From Flavobacteriaceae bacterium PS02293 (lineage in GTDB: Bacteria; Bacteroidota; Bacteroidia; Flavobacteriales; Weeksellaceae), in the NCBI GenBank assembly GCA_029960045.1, contig JASCOV010000006.1, positions 62,001-126,000 on the forward strand: 64,000 nt of DNA. Reading direction: 5' to 3'. Of the stretch, positions 5,706-14,926 are shown piece after piece. Within the stretch, counting starts at the first letter, position 1. Each line of letters starts with the position of its first letter. Below the pieces are notes generated by a model, which made no database searches, was not told where the DNA came from, and saw only the letters and a program-made list of their open reading frames with translations. The position numbers and the translations under genes are program-made.

Positions 5706-7499
5706 CTATCTATTCATAGACATCAGGAACTCCTCATTGTTTAATGTTCCTTTCATTTGTTTTTGTACAAATTCCATTGCTTCCATCGGATTCATATCAG
5801 CAAGATATTTTCTCATGATCCACATACGTTGCATTGTAGCCTCGTCCAAAAGAAGATCATCTCTTCTTGTACTGGATGAAACTAGATCAACTGCTGGATA
5901 GATTCTCTTATTAGCAATCTTTCTGTCCAATTGCAATTCCATATTTCCAGTTCCTTTGAACTCTTCGAAGATTACCTCGTCCATTTTGGAACCTGTATCG
6001 ATCAATGCAGTTGCTATGATTGTCAATGATCCGCCATTTTCAATTTTTCTTGCGGCTCCGAAGAAACGTTTCGGTTTGTGAAGTGCATTAGCATCCACAC
6101 CACCAGAAAGTATTTTTCCAGAAGCTGGTGTCACAGTATTGTAAGCTCTCGCCAATCTTGTGATTGAGTCAAGAAGAATCACAACATCGTGTCCGCATTC
6201 TACCATTCTTTGCGCTTTTGAAAGAACCAAATTCGCCACTTTTACATGCTTGTCTGCCGCTTCATCAAAAGTGGATGCGATAACTTCTGCGTTCACACTT
6301 CTCTGCATATCAGTTACTTCCTCAGGACGTTCGTCTATTAGAAGAACCATCATATAAGCTTCCGGGTGATTGGCAGAAATTGCGTTGGCAATATCTTTAA
6401 GTAAAATTGTTTTACCAGTTTTCGGCTGGGCAACAATCATTGCTCTCTGTCCTTTCCCGATTGGCGCAAACAAGTCAACAATTCTTGTAGAAAGCGTTGA
6501 ACCTTTTCCTGCCAGATTGAATTTCTCCTGAGGGAAAAGTGGCGTCAAATATTCGAAAGCAACTCTATCTTTAATGAAAGCCAAATCTCGTCCGTTAACT
6601 TCAGTCGGTTTCAAAAGTGAGAAATATTTCTCGCCTTCTTTTGGCAATCTTACGAATCCTTTTACTGTATCTCCAGTTTTCAAACCATAATTCCTGATTT
6701 GATTTGTAGAAACGTAAACGTCGTCTGGAGAAGAGATATAACTGAAATCTGAAGAACGAAGGAATCCGTAATTGTCCGGAAGTATTTCCAAAACCCCTTC
6801 AATAGTAATCAATCCATCAAAGTTGAATTCTTTCTTTGGAGATTGCTCAGGTTGGTTTTCGGACTGTTCTTTTTGATTGTTGTGGTGAGGAGAATTGGGA
6901 TTTTGTGTTTTTTGCTGACCTCTATTGTTATTATTGGTCTTTTGTTGCTGCTGACGGTTGTTTTGCTGTTGAGGCTGTCTTTGTTGAGGCTGTTGTTTTG
7001 TTTCCTCTCTTTTCTCGTCAGTTTGAGGAGCGGTTTCTGTTGGCTGAGTTGGTTCTGCTGGTTTAGCTTCTGCAACTACTTCTTGATTTTCGTTGGCTAC
7101 AACTCGTGCTCTTTGTGGTTTTTTCTTGGGTTGTGGTGGATTTGGTTTTTTGACTTCCTCCATGACAACTGGCGTTTCTACCGTTACAGGAATCTCTGTT
7201 TTTGCAACTTCTGTTGTAGGAATTTCTGCTTCTTGTTTCGGTTTTTCTGCAGGTTTCCTGCCTCGTTTCTTTGCAGGAGCAGCTTTTTCCTCAGAATTGT
7301 CTTCTGTGTTTTTATTCATATTTTCCTGATTGGCGTTTAGATAATCTTTTATGATTTTTGGATTAGAAGCCTGATAGTCCAGAATTGCAAAAACTGTGTC
7401 TTCCGGAGAGCTTTTCTTTGCCAAATTGACGCCTAAATCTTTAGAAAGTTTGGTCAATTCCTCGTCGGATTTTGACTTTAGCGTTTCAATATTAAACAT
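5706..7499 (-). CDS. rho: Transcription termination factor Rho with long Q/N-rich insertion
   Basis: A 597-aa hexameric RNA helicase that ends transcription. Order of domains: Rho_N helical domain (1-50), a disordered insertion (about 60-222) rich in P, K, E and then Q/N ([13 protein letters not shown]), cold-shock RNA-binding domain (about 228-300), and the RecA-like ATPase with Walker A QPKTGKT (358-364) and Walker [11 protein letters not shown] (about 439-448). The arginine and Q/R loop regions are intact. E. coli Rho is about 420 aa; the insertion accounts for the difference and is usual in Bacteroidota, where such a Q/N-rich segment can drive condensate formation. It is divergent from the DUF4293 gene. 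Confidence 0.97.
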   Translation of the reverse strand: MFNIETLKSKSDEELTKLSKDLGVNLAKKSSPEDTVFAILDYQASNPKIIKDYLNANQENMNKNTEDNSEEKAAPAKKRGRKPAEKPKQEAEIPTTEVAKTEIPVTVETPVVMEEVKKPNPPQPKKKPQRARVVANENQEVVAEAKPAEPTQPTETAPQTDEKREETKQQPQQRQPQQQNNRQQQQKTNNNNRGQQKTQNPNSPHHNNQKEQSENQPEQSPKKEFNFDGLITIEGVLEILPDNYGFLRSSDFSYISSPDDVYVSTNQIRNYGLKTGDTVKGFVRLPKEGEKYFSLLKPTEVNGRDLAFIKDRVAFEYLTPLFPQEKFNLAGKGSTLSTRIVDLFAPIGKGQRAMIVAQPKTGKTILLKDIANAISANHPEAYMMVLLIDERPEEVTDMQRSVNAEVIASTFDEAADKHVKVANLVLSKAQRMVECGHDVVILLDSITRLARAYNTVTPASGKILSGGVDANALHKPKRFFGAARKIENGGSLTIIATALIDTGSKMDEVIFEEFKGTGNMELQLDRKIANKRIYPAVDLVSSSTRRDDLLLDEATMQRMWIMRKYLADMNPMEAMEFVQKQMKGTLNNEEFLMSMNR

Positions 7500-7598
7500 A
7501 TAATGCGTAAAAAAGTAAATTAATTTTGTAAAAGTAAGAATGAAAATCAGGCGATTATCATTTTTAATAGGTGATTACAATGCAAATCTACATTAATT

Positions 7599-7629
7599 TT
7601 TGAATTACGCAAAAATTATTTTATTTTTG
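7599..7629 (+). promoter_or_regulatory. Bacteroidota-type promoter for the DUF4293 gene
   Basis: TTTG (7599-7602), 19 bases, then TATTTTTG (7622-7629) matches the TTTG-N19-TAnnTTTG consensus of the primary sigma factor in this phylum. Transcription would start near 7636, about 36 bp before the ATG at 7672. Confidence 0.75.
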
Positions 7630-7671
7630 CAGACAATTTATTCCCATTCAAAACGGAATTAATCGAAAAAA

Positions 7672-8061
7672 ATGTTACAAAGAATACAAACAATCTGGAT
7701 ATTATTAGCTGTATTAGGCGCTTTGTTCCTAAACCTTACAGCTCAGGATTTTGATATATTAGGTGGAAACTTAATTATTAATATTTCTACTGTATTATTA
7801 ATATTATTAGAATTGCTGAGTATCTTTAGTTTCAAAAACCGAAAAAGACAGATCTTGCTGAATAACATCGGCATTTTTATAAACGCTTTGTTGCTTGGTT
7901 TTTTGATTTATTGGTTGCAAAACTTACCCGGAGGAATCTCTTTTCCTGAGAAGGGTATTGAGCCGGTTTTCTCAGTAATTTCGATTGTATGTTTGCTTTT
8001 GGCAAATGTATATATCAAGAAAGATGAGAGGCTCGTAAAATCTGTAGACAGACTTCGATAA
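7672..8061 (+). CDS. DUF4293 family membrane protein
   Basis: A 129-aa integral membrane protein with four predicted membrane segments (about 5-23, 36-53, 62-82 and 100-116). The start MLQRIQTIWILLA is characteristic of the DUF4293 family, which is confined to Bacteroidota and commonly sits divergently next to rho, as here. The function is unknown. It has its own promoter at 7599-7629 and ends in a strong terminator. Confidence 0.9.
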   Translation: MLQRIQTIWILLAVLGALFLNLTAQDFDILGGNLIINISTVLLILLELLSIFSFKNRKRQILLNNIGIFINALLLGFLIYWLQNLPGGISFPEKGIEPVFSVISIVCLLLANVYIKKDERLVKSVDRLR

Positions 8062-8087
8062 ACTTTACGACGATTTTTTTGAGTAAG

Positions 8088-8118
8088 AACAGCTTCCTTT
8101 TTGGAAGCTGTTTTTTAT
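8088..8118 (+). terminator. Intrinsic terminator after the DUF4293 gene
   Basis: AACAGCTTCC (8088-8097) and GGAAGCTGTT (8103-8112) form a perfect 10-bp stem followed by a T-run. Confidence 0.88.
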
Positions 8119-8139
8119 TTTGACATATTGTGATTGAAA

Positions 8140-9531
8140 TTAATATCCGGGATTTGGAGTAGTTAATCCGCCACTTTCTGTAATAATGGTTCTTGGAATA
8201 GGGAATACGTTATAATATGATTGAAAAACTTTACCATCATTTTGCATTACAGATTGCGCCTGTCCAGTTCTGATAATATCAAACCATCTGTCGTGTTCCA
8301 TCGCCAACTCAAACTTTCTTTCTTTCCGAATTGCTAGTCTAATATCTAATTGAGAAGTATAATTCACAGGAAGTAAATTAGCTCTAAGTCTTATTTGATT
8401 GACATAATCTCTGGCTAAAAGAGGTTGGTTAAGTTCATTTAAGGCTTCAGCTTTCATTAATAAAACCTCCGCATATCTTAATACTCTAATGTTAACATCA
8501 CTTTGGTCTAACTCAGGATGTCCTGAATTATAAGCTTTATAATTATATCTTGGATTTTCAACAGTGTTTGGGACAAGTCTTCCATCATACAATGTTGTAC
8601 CTCTAAAAATAATGGTAGCATTTTTTCTTACATCACTAGATTCATAAGAATTTACTAGATTTGCAGAAGGAGTATTGAATCCCCATCCCCAACCTCCAGT
8701 ACCTCTCGCACCTTGAACTTGAGTATACTGCATAATTCCGGTAAAGTCTGAACCATCAGAGCTTGTACTTTGTATTTCGAAAAGAGATTCGATATTATTC
8801 TCGCCTTCTTTTTTGAACATATCTGCATAACTAGGAGCTAGACCATATCCCGTAATTTGGTTTGCATAATCAATTACTTCCTGCCATTTTTGCTGGTACA
8901 GTTTAACTTTCGCCATTAATCCCAACGCTGCTCCTTTTGAAGCTCTACCTATGTCGTTTCCAGAATAATTTTCTTTTGATGGTAGCAGGGCAATTGCATC
9001 TGTTAAATCAGACTCAATATAAGCATATACTTCTGCTTTGGGTCTTCTTATGTATTTGGAAATATGTACTTCATAAGTGTCATTAATATCATATTTATAA
9101 ATTGGAACATCCCCATAAAGTCTTACAAGATTAAAATAATAAACAGCTCTTAAAAATTTGGCTTCTCCTTTATATTGATTTTTTTTAGCAATATTCAGGT
9201 GGTCCATATAGTATATGGTTTTGTTGGATAATTCTATACCATTATAAATTCCTCTCCAAACACCTTCTAATGACGGCGTATCTGCATTAAAATCTAAATT
9301 ATCCAATTTGTCTTTATCACTACCTGTATCACCGGGAGAACTTCCTTTGTCCGCTTCATCAGAAGTAATACTGGTAAGTCCAATCCAGGAAAAAGAGCTT
9401 GTGTTCCATTCCAATAGATTTTTGTAAGTATTATTAATCATTTGAGATGCTCTTTCTTCATTTGTTTGAGCATCCATATTATTAAATAAAAAGAATATCA
9501 GGCTTACTATAAAAAGTTTATTTTTTTTCAT
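8140..9531 (-). CDS. RagB/SusD-like protein without a lipobox and without a SusC partner
   Basis: A 463-aa member of the SusD family, the substrate-binding lids of TonB-dependent nutrient transporters. The central TPR-like region (AKFLRAVYYFNLVRLYGDVPIY) and the C-terminal SusD signature (RYAEVLLMKAEALNEL, RKERKFELAMEHDRWFDIIRTG) are clear. SusD proteins are normally lipoproteins with Cys at the mature N-terminus. This one has MKKNKLFIVSLIFFLFNNMDAQ, a signal-peptidase-I-like leader with no Cys, and lacks the usual first 25-30 mature residues. No susC gene is next to it. It follows the T9SS-cargo gene by 12 bp and is probably co-transcribed. Either a specialised form or a decayed one is possible. 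Confidence 0.9.
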   Translation of the reverse strand: MKKNKLFIVSLIFFLFNNMDAQTNEERASQMINNTYKNLLEWNTSSFSWIGLTSITSDEADKGSSPGDTGSDKDKLDNLDFNADTPSLEGVWRGIYNGIELSNKTIYYMDHLNIAKKNQYKGEAKFLRAVYYFNLVRLYGDVPIYKYDINDTYEVHISKYIRRPKAEVYAYIESDLTDAIALLPSKENYSGNDIGRASKGAALGLMAKVKLYQQKWQEVIDYANQITGYGLAPSYADMFKKEGENNIESLFEIQSTSSDGSDFTGIMQYTQVQGARGTGGWGWGFNTPSANLVNSYESSDVRKNATIIFRGTTLYDGRLVPNTVENPRYNYKAYNSGHPELDQSDVNIRVLRYAEVLLMKAEALNELNQPLLARDYVNQIRLRANLLPVNYTSQLDIRLAIRKERKFELAMEHDRWFDIIRTGQAQSVMQNDGKVFQSYYNVFPIPRTIITESGGLTTPNPGY

Positions 9532-9543
9532 TGGATTCTCAAA

Positions 9544-10593
9544 TTAGTTTTTGATTAGTTTTTCAGTTTTTATAGAATTATTGAGTTGGATTTTCACAAA
9601 ATAGGTTCCTTTTTCTAAGTCTTTGATAGAATACTTGTCTTGTATTTTATTAAAAGTTTTAATAAGTTTTCCTGAGCTGTCATAAATTCCTAAAGAAATT
9701 TTAGATACAGGCATATGATAATTCAAACTAAAATAATCTTGAGAAGGATTCGGATATAGAGCAATGGCATTATTATATTCTAATGCTTCATTAGTTCCCA
9801 ATGTCCCTTTGGTATAATTAATAATAAAAGGAAAATCTTGCTTTTTAGGTGTTGATAATAAGGAGATTCCATTATCTAAGGCATCGGACCAAGAATTAGT
9901 TAATTGGTTAAATTGTAACCCATTAGACGAACTCTGATTTCTTTGATTCAAAATCGTGACAGCTGGGCTGAAAAGCCTTTCTTTATTATAATAGAAAGGA
10001 GAATTATTGTCTACTATTCCATATTGCCAAACAATCCAATAAGTTCCAGGCTGTAATTCTACATTCGTATTACCTGAAATCTTTTTAACTTTTCTTTGTG
10101 TATTTGCGAAGTTATTGCTGTTTGATGGATAAGAAGAATTAAAAATTCTGTATATAGATTCATCAGAAATAGAAGAAAATCGATTAGTTTCCAAATCCCC
10201 ATAAATTGGAGTTGCTCCAGAAGTCGAAGGATTTGTATTGTATATTGCAAATCTTAATTTATCTATCATTCCTTCTGATGAACTTCCAAGAGTTCCGAAA
10301 TAAGCATAGAAATTCAGAGAATTGATTTTCCATTTCTCGTTTTGAGGAACTATAAAGTCATCAGCAAGAAATATGTTTTCTGTATTATCCTTAAAACAGG
10401 CAAAACCTACTGTTCCATTGGAGTCATTGGTTGCATTTAATGTACTTTGAAGTTCAGACCATTGAGAGTTTGATGGGGCTGTTATAGAGTTTTTAGAAAC
10501 AGTTCCAGATGCTATATTACCATTATTGTAAACCTGCGCTTTTATGCCTAATGCTAATAATAATGTGAAAAGATAAATTTTTTTATTATTCAT
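9544..10593 (-). CDS. Secreted protein with T9SS type A sorting domain
   Basis: A 349-aa exported protein. It has an N-terminal signal peptide (MNNKKIYLFTLLLALGIKAQ) and a C-terminal domain of about 75 aa with the type A pattern (ALYPNPSQDYF, then LIKTFNK, GTYFVKIQ and a basic end KTEKLIKN). The T9SS therefore moves it across the outer membrane and usually anchors or releases it there. The middle part is N/S-rich and shows no enzyme motif I recognise. It is the first gene of the operon with the SusD-like gene. A TATTTTTG -7 box lies 20 bp upstream of the ATG. Confidence 0.88.
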   Translation of the reverse strand: MNNKKIYLFTLLLALGIKAQVYNNGNIASGTVSKNSITAPSNSQWSELQSTLNATNDSNGTVGFACFKDNTENIFLADDFIVPQNEKWKINSLNFYAYFGTLGSSSEGMIDKLRFAIYNTNPSTSGATPIYGDLETNRFSSISDESIYRIFNSSYPSNSNNFANTQRKVKKISGNTNVELQPGTYWIVWQYGIVDNNSPFYYNKERLFSPAVTILNQRNQSSSNGLQFNQLTNSWSDALDNGISLLSTPKKQDFPFIINYTKGTLGTNEALEYNNAIALYPNPSQDYFSLNYHMPVSKISLGIYDSSGKLIKTFNKIQDKYSIKDLEKGTYFVKIQLNNSIKTEKLIKN

Positions 10594-10612
10594 AGTTATT
10601 AATTGAATTTGG

Positions 10613-10620
10613 CAAAAATA
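10613..10620 (-). promoter_or_regulatory. Possible -7 element of the T9SS-cargo/SusD operon
   Basis: On the minus strand TATTTTTG fits TAnnTTTG. No matching -33 TTTG is seen at the right distance, so confidence is modest. Confidence 0.4.
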
Positions 10621-10697
10621 ACATTTTGATGTTTATTATGAATTATAAAGTGAAATTTTTATAATTAATTTTACGTTTTTTTTAGTATAAATTACTT

Positions 10698-10729
10698 TTT
10701 GGAGACTGTTTTTTATTTTAATAGATTTG
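10698..10729 (+). promoter_or_regulatory. Bacteroidota-type promoter for the membrane protein gene at 10747
   Basis: TTTG (10698-10701), 20 bases, then TAGATTTG (10722-10729). Transcription would start about 10 bp before the GTG start codon, giving a nearly leaderless mRNA. Confidence 0.6.
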
Positions 10730-10746
10730 TGTAAAAGCTTAGTAAC

Positions 10747-11325
10747 GTGGACACATTCAATCACTTAAAAACAATCATCAGCATTATTCTGAGTCTGGGA
10801 ATCGGAACTTTACTGAACGGAAGTGTGAGATTTATACAACATCCGGGAAGAAACAAACCATTTTGGCTGCATCTGTTATTTGTTCTGTATATTTTTATTT
10901 TGATGATTCACTTTTGGTGGTGGGAATATCGTCTTAGAGCCATTACATCTTGGACTTTTACACAATATATTTTCATTATTGGTTACATTATTTTGTTTTT
11001 TGTCATTTGCACATTACTTTATCCGACAGATTTGAAGGATTATAATAATGATTACAAAAACTATTTTTATTCACGCAAAAAATGGCTATTTGCATTTCTC
11101 GGGATAATGTTTTGCCTGGACCTTGTAGATACGCTTTACAAAGGCAAGGACTATCTGGAATCACTAATGCCGTTGTATGGAATCCGGATGATAACCCATA
11201 TTCCGCTGAGTTTTGCTTTGATTTTCATTAATTCAAAAAAGACAATCTATTATTCCTCAGTTTTACTATTTTTTATTCTTTTTGAAATTTTCTTTATTTA
11301 TAAAAGATATTACCTTTATGCTTGA
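10747..11325 (+). CDS. Integral membrane protein of unknown function
   Basis: A 192-aa protein starting at a GTG (10747); no closer ATG gives a better N-terminus. Five to six hydrophobic segments are visible (about 8-24, 38-56, 70-90, 108-122, 140-158 and 165-188), with conserved-looking polar residues after the first (NGSVRFIQHPGR). No family is recognised. It has its own promoter, and the M28 peptidase gene follows 59 bp later on the same strand. Confidence 0.75.
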   Translation: MDTFNHLKTIISIILSLGIGTLLNGSVRFIQHPGRNKPFWLHLLFVLYIFILMIHFWWWEYRLRAITSWTFTQYIFIIGYIILFFVICTLLYPTDLKDYNNDYKNYFYSRKKWLFAFLGIMFCLDLVDTLYKGKDYLESLMPLYGIRMITHIPLSFALIFINSKKTIYYSSVLLFFILFEIFFIYKRYYLYA

Positions 11326-11384
11326 TTATTGGTAACAATTCGTATAAAAAACGTACTTATAAAACTTAATCAATAAATCTAACT

Positions 11385-12311
11385 ATGAAAAAAGTAATCT
11401 CCATTGTACTAATTGCTCAATCGTTTCTGTCTTTTGCTCAGGAAATTTCCAAAGAAAGAGTTGTAAATATCGTTTCCACTTTGGCTTCGGATGAGATGAA
11501 GGGCAGAAAATTCGGAACGGCGGAAAATGATAAAGCTGCCGAATATATTGCAAGTGAGTTCAAAAAAGATAATTTGGATTACTGTTTTGGAGATTCTTAT
11601 TTAATTCCTTTCGAATATAAAGGACAGAAAGGTTTCAATGTTTGTGGTATTAAAAAAGGGAAATCTGAAAAAAGTTTAGCTTTCTCTGGACATTTTGACC
11701 ACATCGGAACTAATAATAAGGAAGGCGACAATATCTACAACGGCGCAGATGACGATGCAAGCGGAATTTCTACAGTGATTGGAATTGCTGACTATTTTAA
11801 AAATAAAAAGACGGATTTTTCTCTTGTTTTTATGGCTTTCAATGCAGAAGAAATTGGATTGATTGGTTCAAAAGCATTGTCTGAAAACAAAGATCTGAAT
11901 CCAGTTTTTAATAATATCTCAGCGCTTTTCAATTTCGAAATGCTGGCAACAGAATCCCAATTTGGAAAAAATGCGGTCTTTATGACTGGTGATGAGTTTT
12001 CTGATTTTGATGAATTAATTAATGCAAATGCGGTAAATGATTTGAAAGTTTATCCGGATCCATACAAAACCGAACAGCTTTTTTACAGATCAGATAATGT
12101 CAATTTCGTTAAGAAAAAAATAATTGCACATTCCATTTCAACTGTTGATATGACCAAGGCGTTTCATTATCACGCTGTAAACGACGATATTAAAATTGTA
12201 GATGCAGACAACCTCACAAACATTATCAACAACTTTGCAAAAACAATCGAGAAACTGAACACCAAAAACTTCGCTCCAAAATACAACGACAAAGTAAAAT
12301 ACGATTTCTAA
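11385..12311 (+). CDS. Secreted M28-family zinc aminopeptidase
   Basis: A 308-aa exopeptidase with a signal peptide (MKKVISIVLIAQSFLSFAQ), so periplasmic or extracellular. The di-zinc site of the M28 family is complete: H in SGHFDHIG, bridging D in NGADDDASG, the Glu pair in FMAFNAEEIGLIGS, and a late His in STVDMTKAFHYH. It trims N-terminal residues from peptides; the specificity cannot be read. No T9SS tail is present. It stands between a membrane protein and an ABC exporter, about 60 bp from each. Confidence 0.92.
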   Translation: MKKVISIVLIAQSFLSFAQEISKERVVNIVSTLASDEMKGRKFGTAENDKAAEYIASEFKKDNLDYCFGDSYLIPFEYKGQKGFNVCGIKKGKSEKSLAFSGHFDHIGTNNKEGDNIYNGADDDASGISTVIGIADYFKNKKTDFSLVFMAFNAEEIGLIGSKALSENKDLNPVFNNISALFNFEMLATESQFGKNAVFMTGDEFSDFDELINANAVNDLKVYPDPYKTEQLFYRSDNVNFVKKKIIAHSISTVDMTKAFHYHAVNDDIKIVDADNLTNIINNFAKTIEKLNTKNFAPKYNDKVKYDF

Positions 12312-12368
12312 CGTCTTGATAAACTAAGCTATTTATTTTCCGTAATTTTGCAATTCAATTTTTTTTGA

Positions 12369-14207
12369 ATGAAACCATTTCAACGTATTCTAAGTATTGC
12401 CAAACCACACCAACGATTTTTGTGGGGCAGTATGTTTTTCAATATTCTTTATTCGCTTCTTCAGATCGCTTCTATTGGGACTTTGTTGCCAATCTTGAGC
12501 GTCATGTTTGGAACTGTTGAAAAAGTTGACACTTCTAAAGAACCGGTTTGGAGCGGCAGGATTGCTGATTATTTTAGTTATGTGAAAGATTGGGCGTATT
12601 ATACGATTCAGATTAATATGGATGAACACGGTGGCCTGAAGGTTTTAGCTGTTCTCTGTTCTATTACTGCGGTTGCTTTTTTACTTAGAAATATTTTCAG
12701 ATATCTTGGCTCTTATTTATTGGTTAATTATCGTGTTGGTATTACTAGAGATCTCCGGACTTCGATGTACGATAAGTTCCTGAAACTACCAGTTTCTTTC
12801 TTTACCGAGCAGAGAAAAGGTGATATGATGTCTCGTATTTCCAATGATATTGGTGCTGTAGAAAGTGGTATTATGGGATCTTTGGTGGATATTGTGAATT
12901 CACCATTTATGATTATTTCATCACTTACAGCATTATTTCTGCTATCTCCTAAACTGACTTTATTTTCATTAATAGTTTTCCCAATAATGGGTTGGATCAT
13001 TTCGTGGGTTGGGAAAAGTCTGAAAAAGCAGGCAAAATTTGCTCAGGAAGAATTAGGAAATCTTTTTTCTTTGGTCGATGAAACCTTGAAATCTTCAAAA
13101 GTAATTAAGATATTCAACGCTGATAAGATCCTTAAAAACAGATTTAATAAAACAACAAGCCAATGGCAGCATCACGCCATTTCGATGAGCCGAAGAAGGG
13201 AATTGGCTTCTCCGATGAGTGAATTTCTTGGTTCGGTTACAATGTTGATTATCACATATTACGCAGGAACTGAGATTATCAATGGAACCAATAAAGATCC
13301 TGCTACTTTCCTTGCATTCATAGGTGTTTTCTTTCAAGTATTAGATCCAGCAAAAAGATTATCAAACGCAATCTCTGCAATTCAGGGCGGAATGGCAAGT
13401 TTGGAAAGGGTTTCGGAAGTTTTGGATTATGATTTGAAAGTGGAAGAAGTTGCTAATCCTACACCTATTTCTGAGCTTAAAGATAAAATCGAATTTAAAA
13501 ACATCGGGTTCTATTATGAAAAATCGAATCTGATCCTCAAAAATGTTTCGATTACTGTACCGAAAGGGAAAACCGTAGCTTTGGTTGGTCAATCCGGAAG
13601 TGGAAAAACGACTATTGCCAATCTATTAGCAAGATTCTATGATGTTTCCGAAGGTGAAATCCTTATCGACGGACATGATATTAAAAACCTAAAACTAACA
13701 GATTATCGCCAACTTTTAGGAATGGTAACACAAGAATCTGTTTTGTTTAATGATTCCGTTTACAATAATATCCTGATGGGAAATCCAGAGGCCACCGAAG
13801 AGCAAGTAATAGAAGCTGCAAAGGTTGCAAATGCCCACGAGTTCATCACTCAACTTCAAAATGGTTATCACACAAACATTGGTGATGATGGAAACAAGCT
13901 TTCCGGAGGACAAAAACAAAGGGTTTCGATAGCTAGAGCAGTTCTTAAAAATCCACCGATTATGATCTTGGATGAAGCAACTTCTGCACTAGATACAGAA
14001 TCTGAAAGATATGTTCAAGACGCTTTGGAGAAAATGATGGAAAACAGAACATCACTAATCATTGCTCACAGATTATCTACAATCCAAAAAGCAGATCATA
14101 TTGTCGTGATGGAAAAAGGCGACATCATAGAGCAAGGTTCTCATCAGGAATTGATGGAAAGAAATGGAACTTACAGAAAGCTAGTTGAGTTGCAGAACTT
14201 TGATTAA
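12369..14207 (+). CDS. ABC exporter, fused permease and ATPase (MsbA-like)
   Basis: A 612-aa half-transporter that works as a homodimer in the inner membrane. The N-terminal part (about 1-330) has six membrane segments. The C-terminal ATPase has Walker A VGQSGSGKTT, the signature LSGGQKQR, Walker B IMILDEATSALD and the switch His in IIAHRLST. The MsbA/lipid exporter group is the closest type, but the substrate could be lipid, peptide or drug. A TAATTTTG box lies just upstream (12343-12350). The DUF1801 gene follows after 9 bp and is probably co-transcribed. Confidence 0.92.
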   Translation: MKPFQRILSIAKPHQRFLWGSMFFNILYSLLQIASIGTLLPILSVMFGTVEKVDTSKEPVWSGRIADYFSYVKDWAYYTIQINMDEHGGLKVLAVLCSITAVAFLLRNIFRYLGSYLLVNYRVGITRDLRTSMYDKFLKLPVSFFTEQRKGDMMSRISNDIGAVESGIMGSLVDIVNSPFMIISSLTALFLLSPKLTLFSLIVFPIMGWIISWVGKSLKKQAKFAQEELGNLFSLVDETLKSSKVIKIFNADKILKNRFNKTTSQWQHHAISMSRRRELASPMSEFLGSVTMLIITYYAGTEIINGTNKDPATFLAFIGVFFQVLDPAKRLSNAISAIQGGMASLERVSEVLDYDLKVEEVANPTPISELKDKIEFKNIGFYYEKSNLILKNVSITVPKGKTVALVGQSGSGKTTIANLLARFYDVSEGEILIDGHDIKNLKLTDYRQLLGMVTQESVLFNDSVYNNILMGNPEATEEQVIEAAKVANAHEFITQLQNGYHTNIGDDGNKLSGGQKQRVSIARAVLKNPPIMILDEATSALDTESERYVQDALEKMMENRTSLIIAHRLSTIQKADHIVVMEKGDIIEQGSHQELMERNGTYRKLVELQNFD

Positions 14208-14216
14208 TGTTAATTA

Positions 14217-14561
14217 ATGAATCCCATTCAGGAATATTTTTTTCGGATCGATGAACCTGCGAGAAGTGCGCTTCTGTTTATCCGAGAAAAGATTCTACAT
14301 TCCGATGAATTGATTACTGAAACTTTCAGCTTTGGACTTCCTTTTTTGAAATACAAAAAGAAAATGCTCTGCTATTTCTATTACAGCAAACAGCATCAGA
14401 AGCATTATCTCAGTTTTTATCACGGCGATAGAGTGGATTATCCCGAACTTTTATCCGAAGGCAGAAAGAAGTTCAAAATCCTACTTTTGGATATGGATGA
14501 AGACTTGCCCATAGAATTGATTTTCAATATTCTAACGGAAGTTAAAACTCATATTAAGTAA
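14217..14561 (+). CDS. DUF1801 domain protein (YdhG-like)
   Basis: A 114-aa cytoplasmic protein. The pattern ARSALLFIREKILHSDELITETFSFGLPFLKYKKKML is typical of the DUF1801/YdhG fold, a small alpha-beta domain with no established activity. It follows the ABC exporter gene by 9 bp and converges on the CsaA-like gene, whose stop lies 10 bp away. Confidence 0.85.
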   Translation: MNPIQEYFFRIDEPARSALLFIREKILHSDELITETFSFGLPFLKYKKKMLCYFYYSKQHQKHYLSFYHGDRVDYPELLSEGRKKFKILLLDMDEDLPIELIFNILTEVKTHIK

Positions 14562-14570
14562 TCAAAGCAA

Positions 14571-14915
14571 TTACCCAACTTCCAACCCATTTTTCACAGG
14601 CAAACTCGATGTCAAAAGGGTCACCTCACTTTTACTTTCCCCATAAACACCCATCACCAGACATTCGCTGAAGAAATTGGCAATTTGTTTCTTCGGGAAA
14701 TTAACGACAGCAAGAATTTGTTTTCCAATCAATTCTTCTTTTTTATAGAAAGCCGTGATTTGAGCGGCAGATTTTCTAATTCCCAAATCTCCAAAATCGA
14801 TTTCCAATTGGTATGACGGATTTCGGGCTTTTTCAAAATCTGTTGCGGAAATTATTGTTCCAACTCTAATATCGATTTTCTCAAAATCTTGCCAAGTTAT
14901 TTCTGGTTTTGTCAT
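14571..14915 (-). CDS. csaA: CsaA-like tRNA-binding domain protein
   Basis: A 114-aa stand-alone EMAP-II/Trbp111-type OB-fold that binds tRNA as a dimer. Diagnostic stretches are IDIRVGTIISATDFEKARNPSYQLEIDFG at the start and VVNFPKKQIANFFSECLVMG near the end; full-length CsaA proteins are about 110 aa. In Bacillus a CsaA has export-chaperone activity, but a tRNA role is equally likely here. It lies 12 bp after the GLPGLI gene on the same strand and could be the last gene of that operon. Confidence 0.9.
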   Translation of the reverse strand: MTKPEITWQDFEKIDIRVGTIISATDFEKARNPSYQLEIDFGDLGIRKSAAQITAFYKKEELIGKQILAVVNFPKKQIANFFSECLVMGVYGESKSEVTLLTSSLPVKNGLEVG

Positions 14916-14926
14916 TGTAATGTCTT

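Noticed and set aside
6843..7340. 165-aa hydrophobic plus-strand ORF opposite rho
   Set aside because: It is antisense to the Q/N/P-rich insertion of Rho, which yields L/F/C-rich frames by codon structure.
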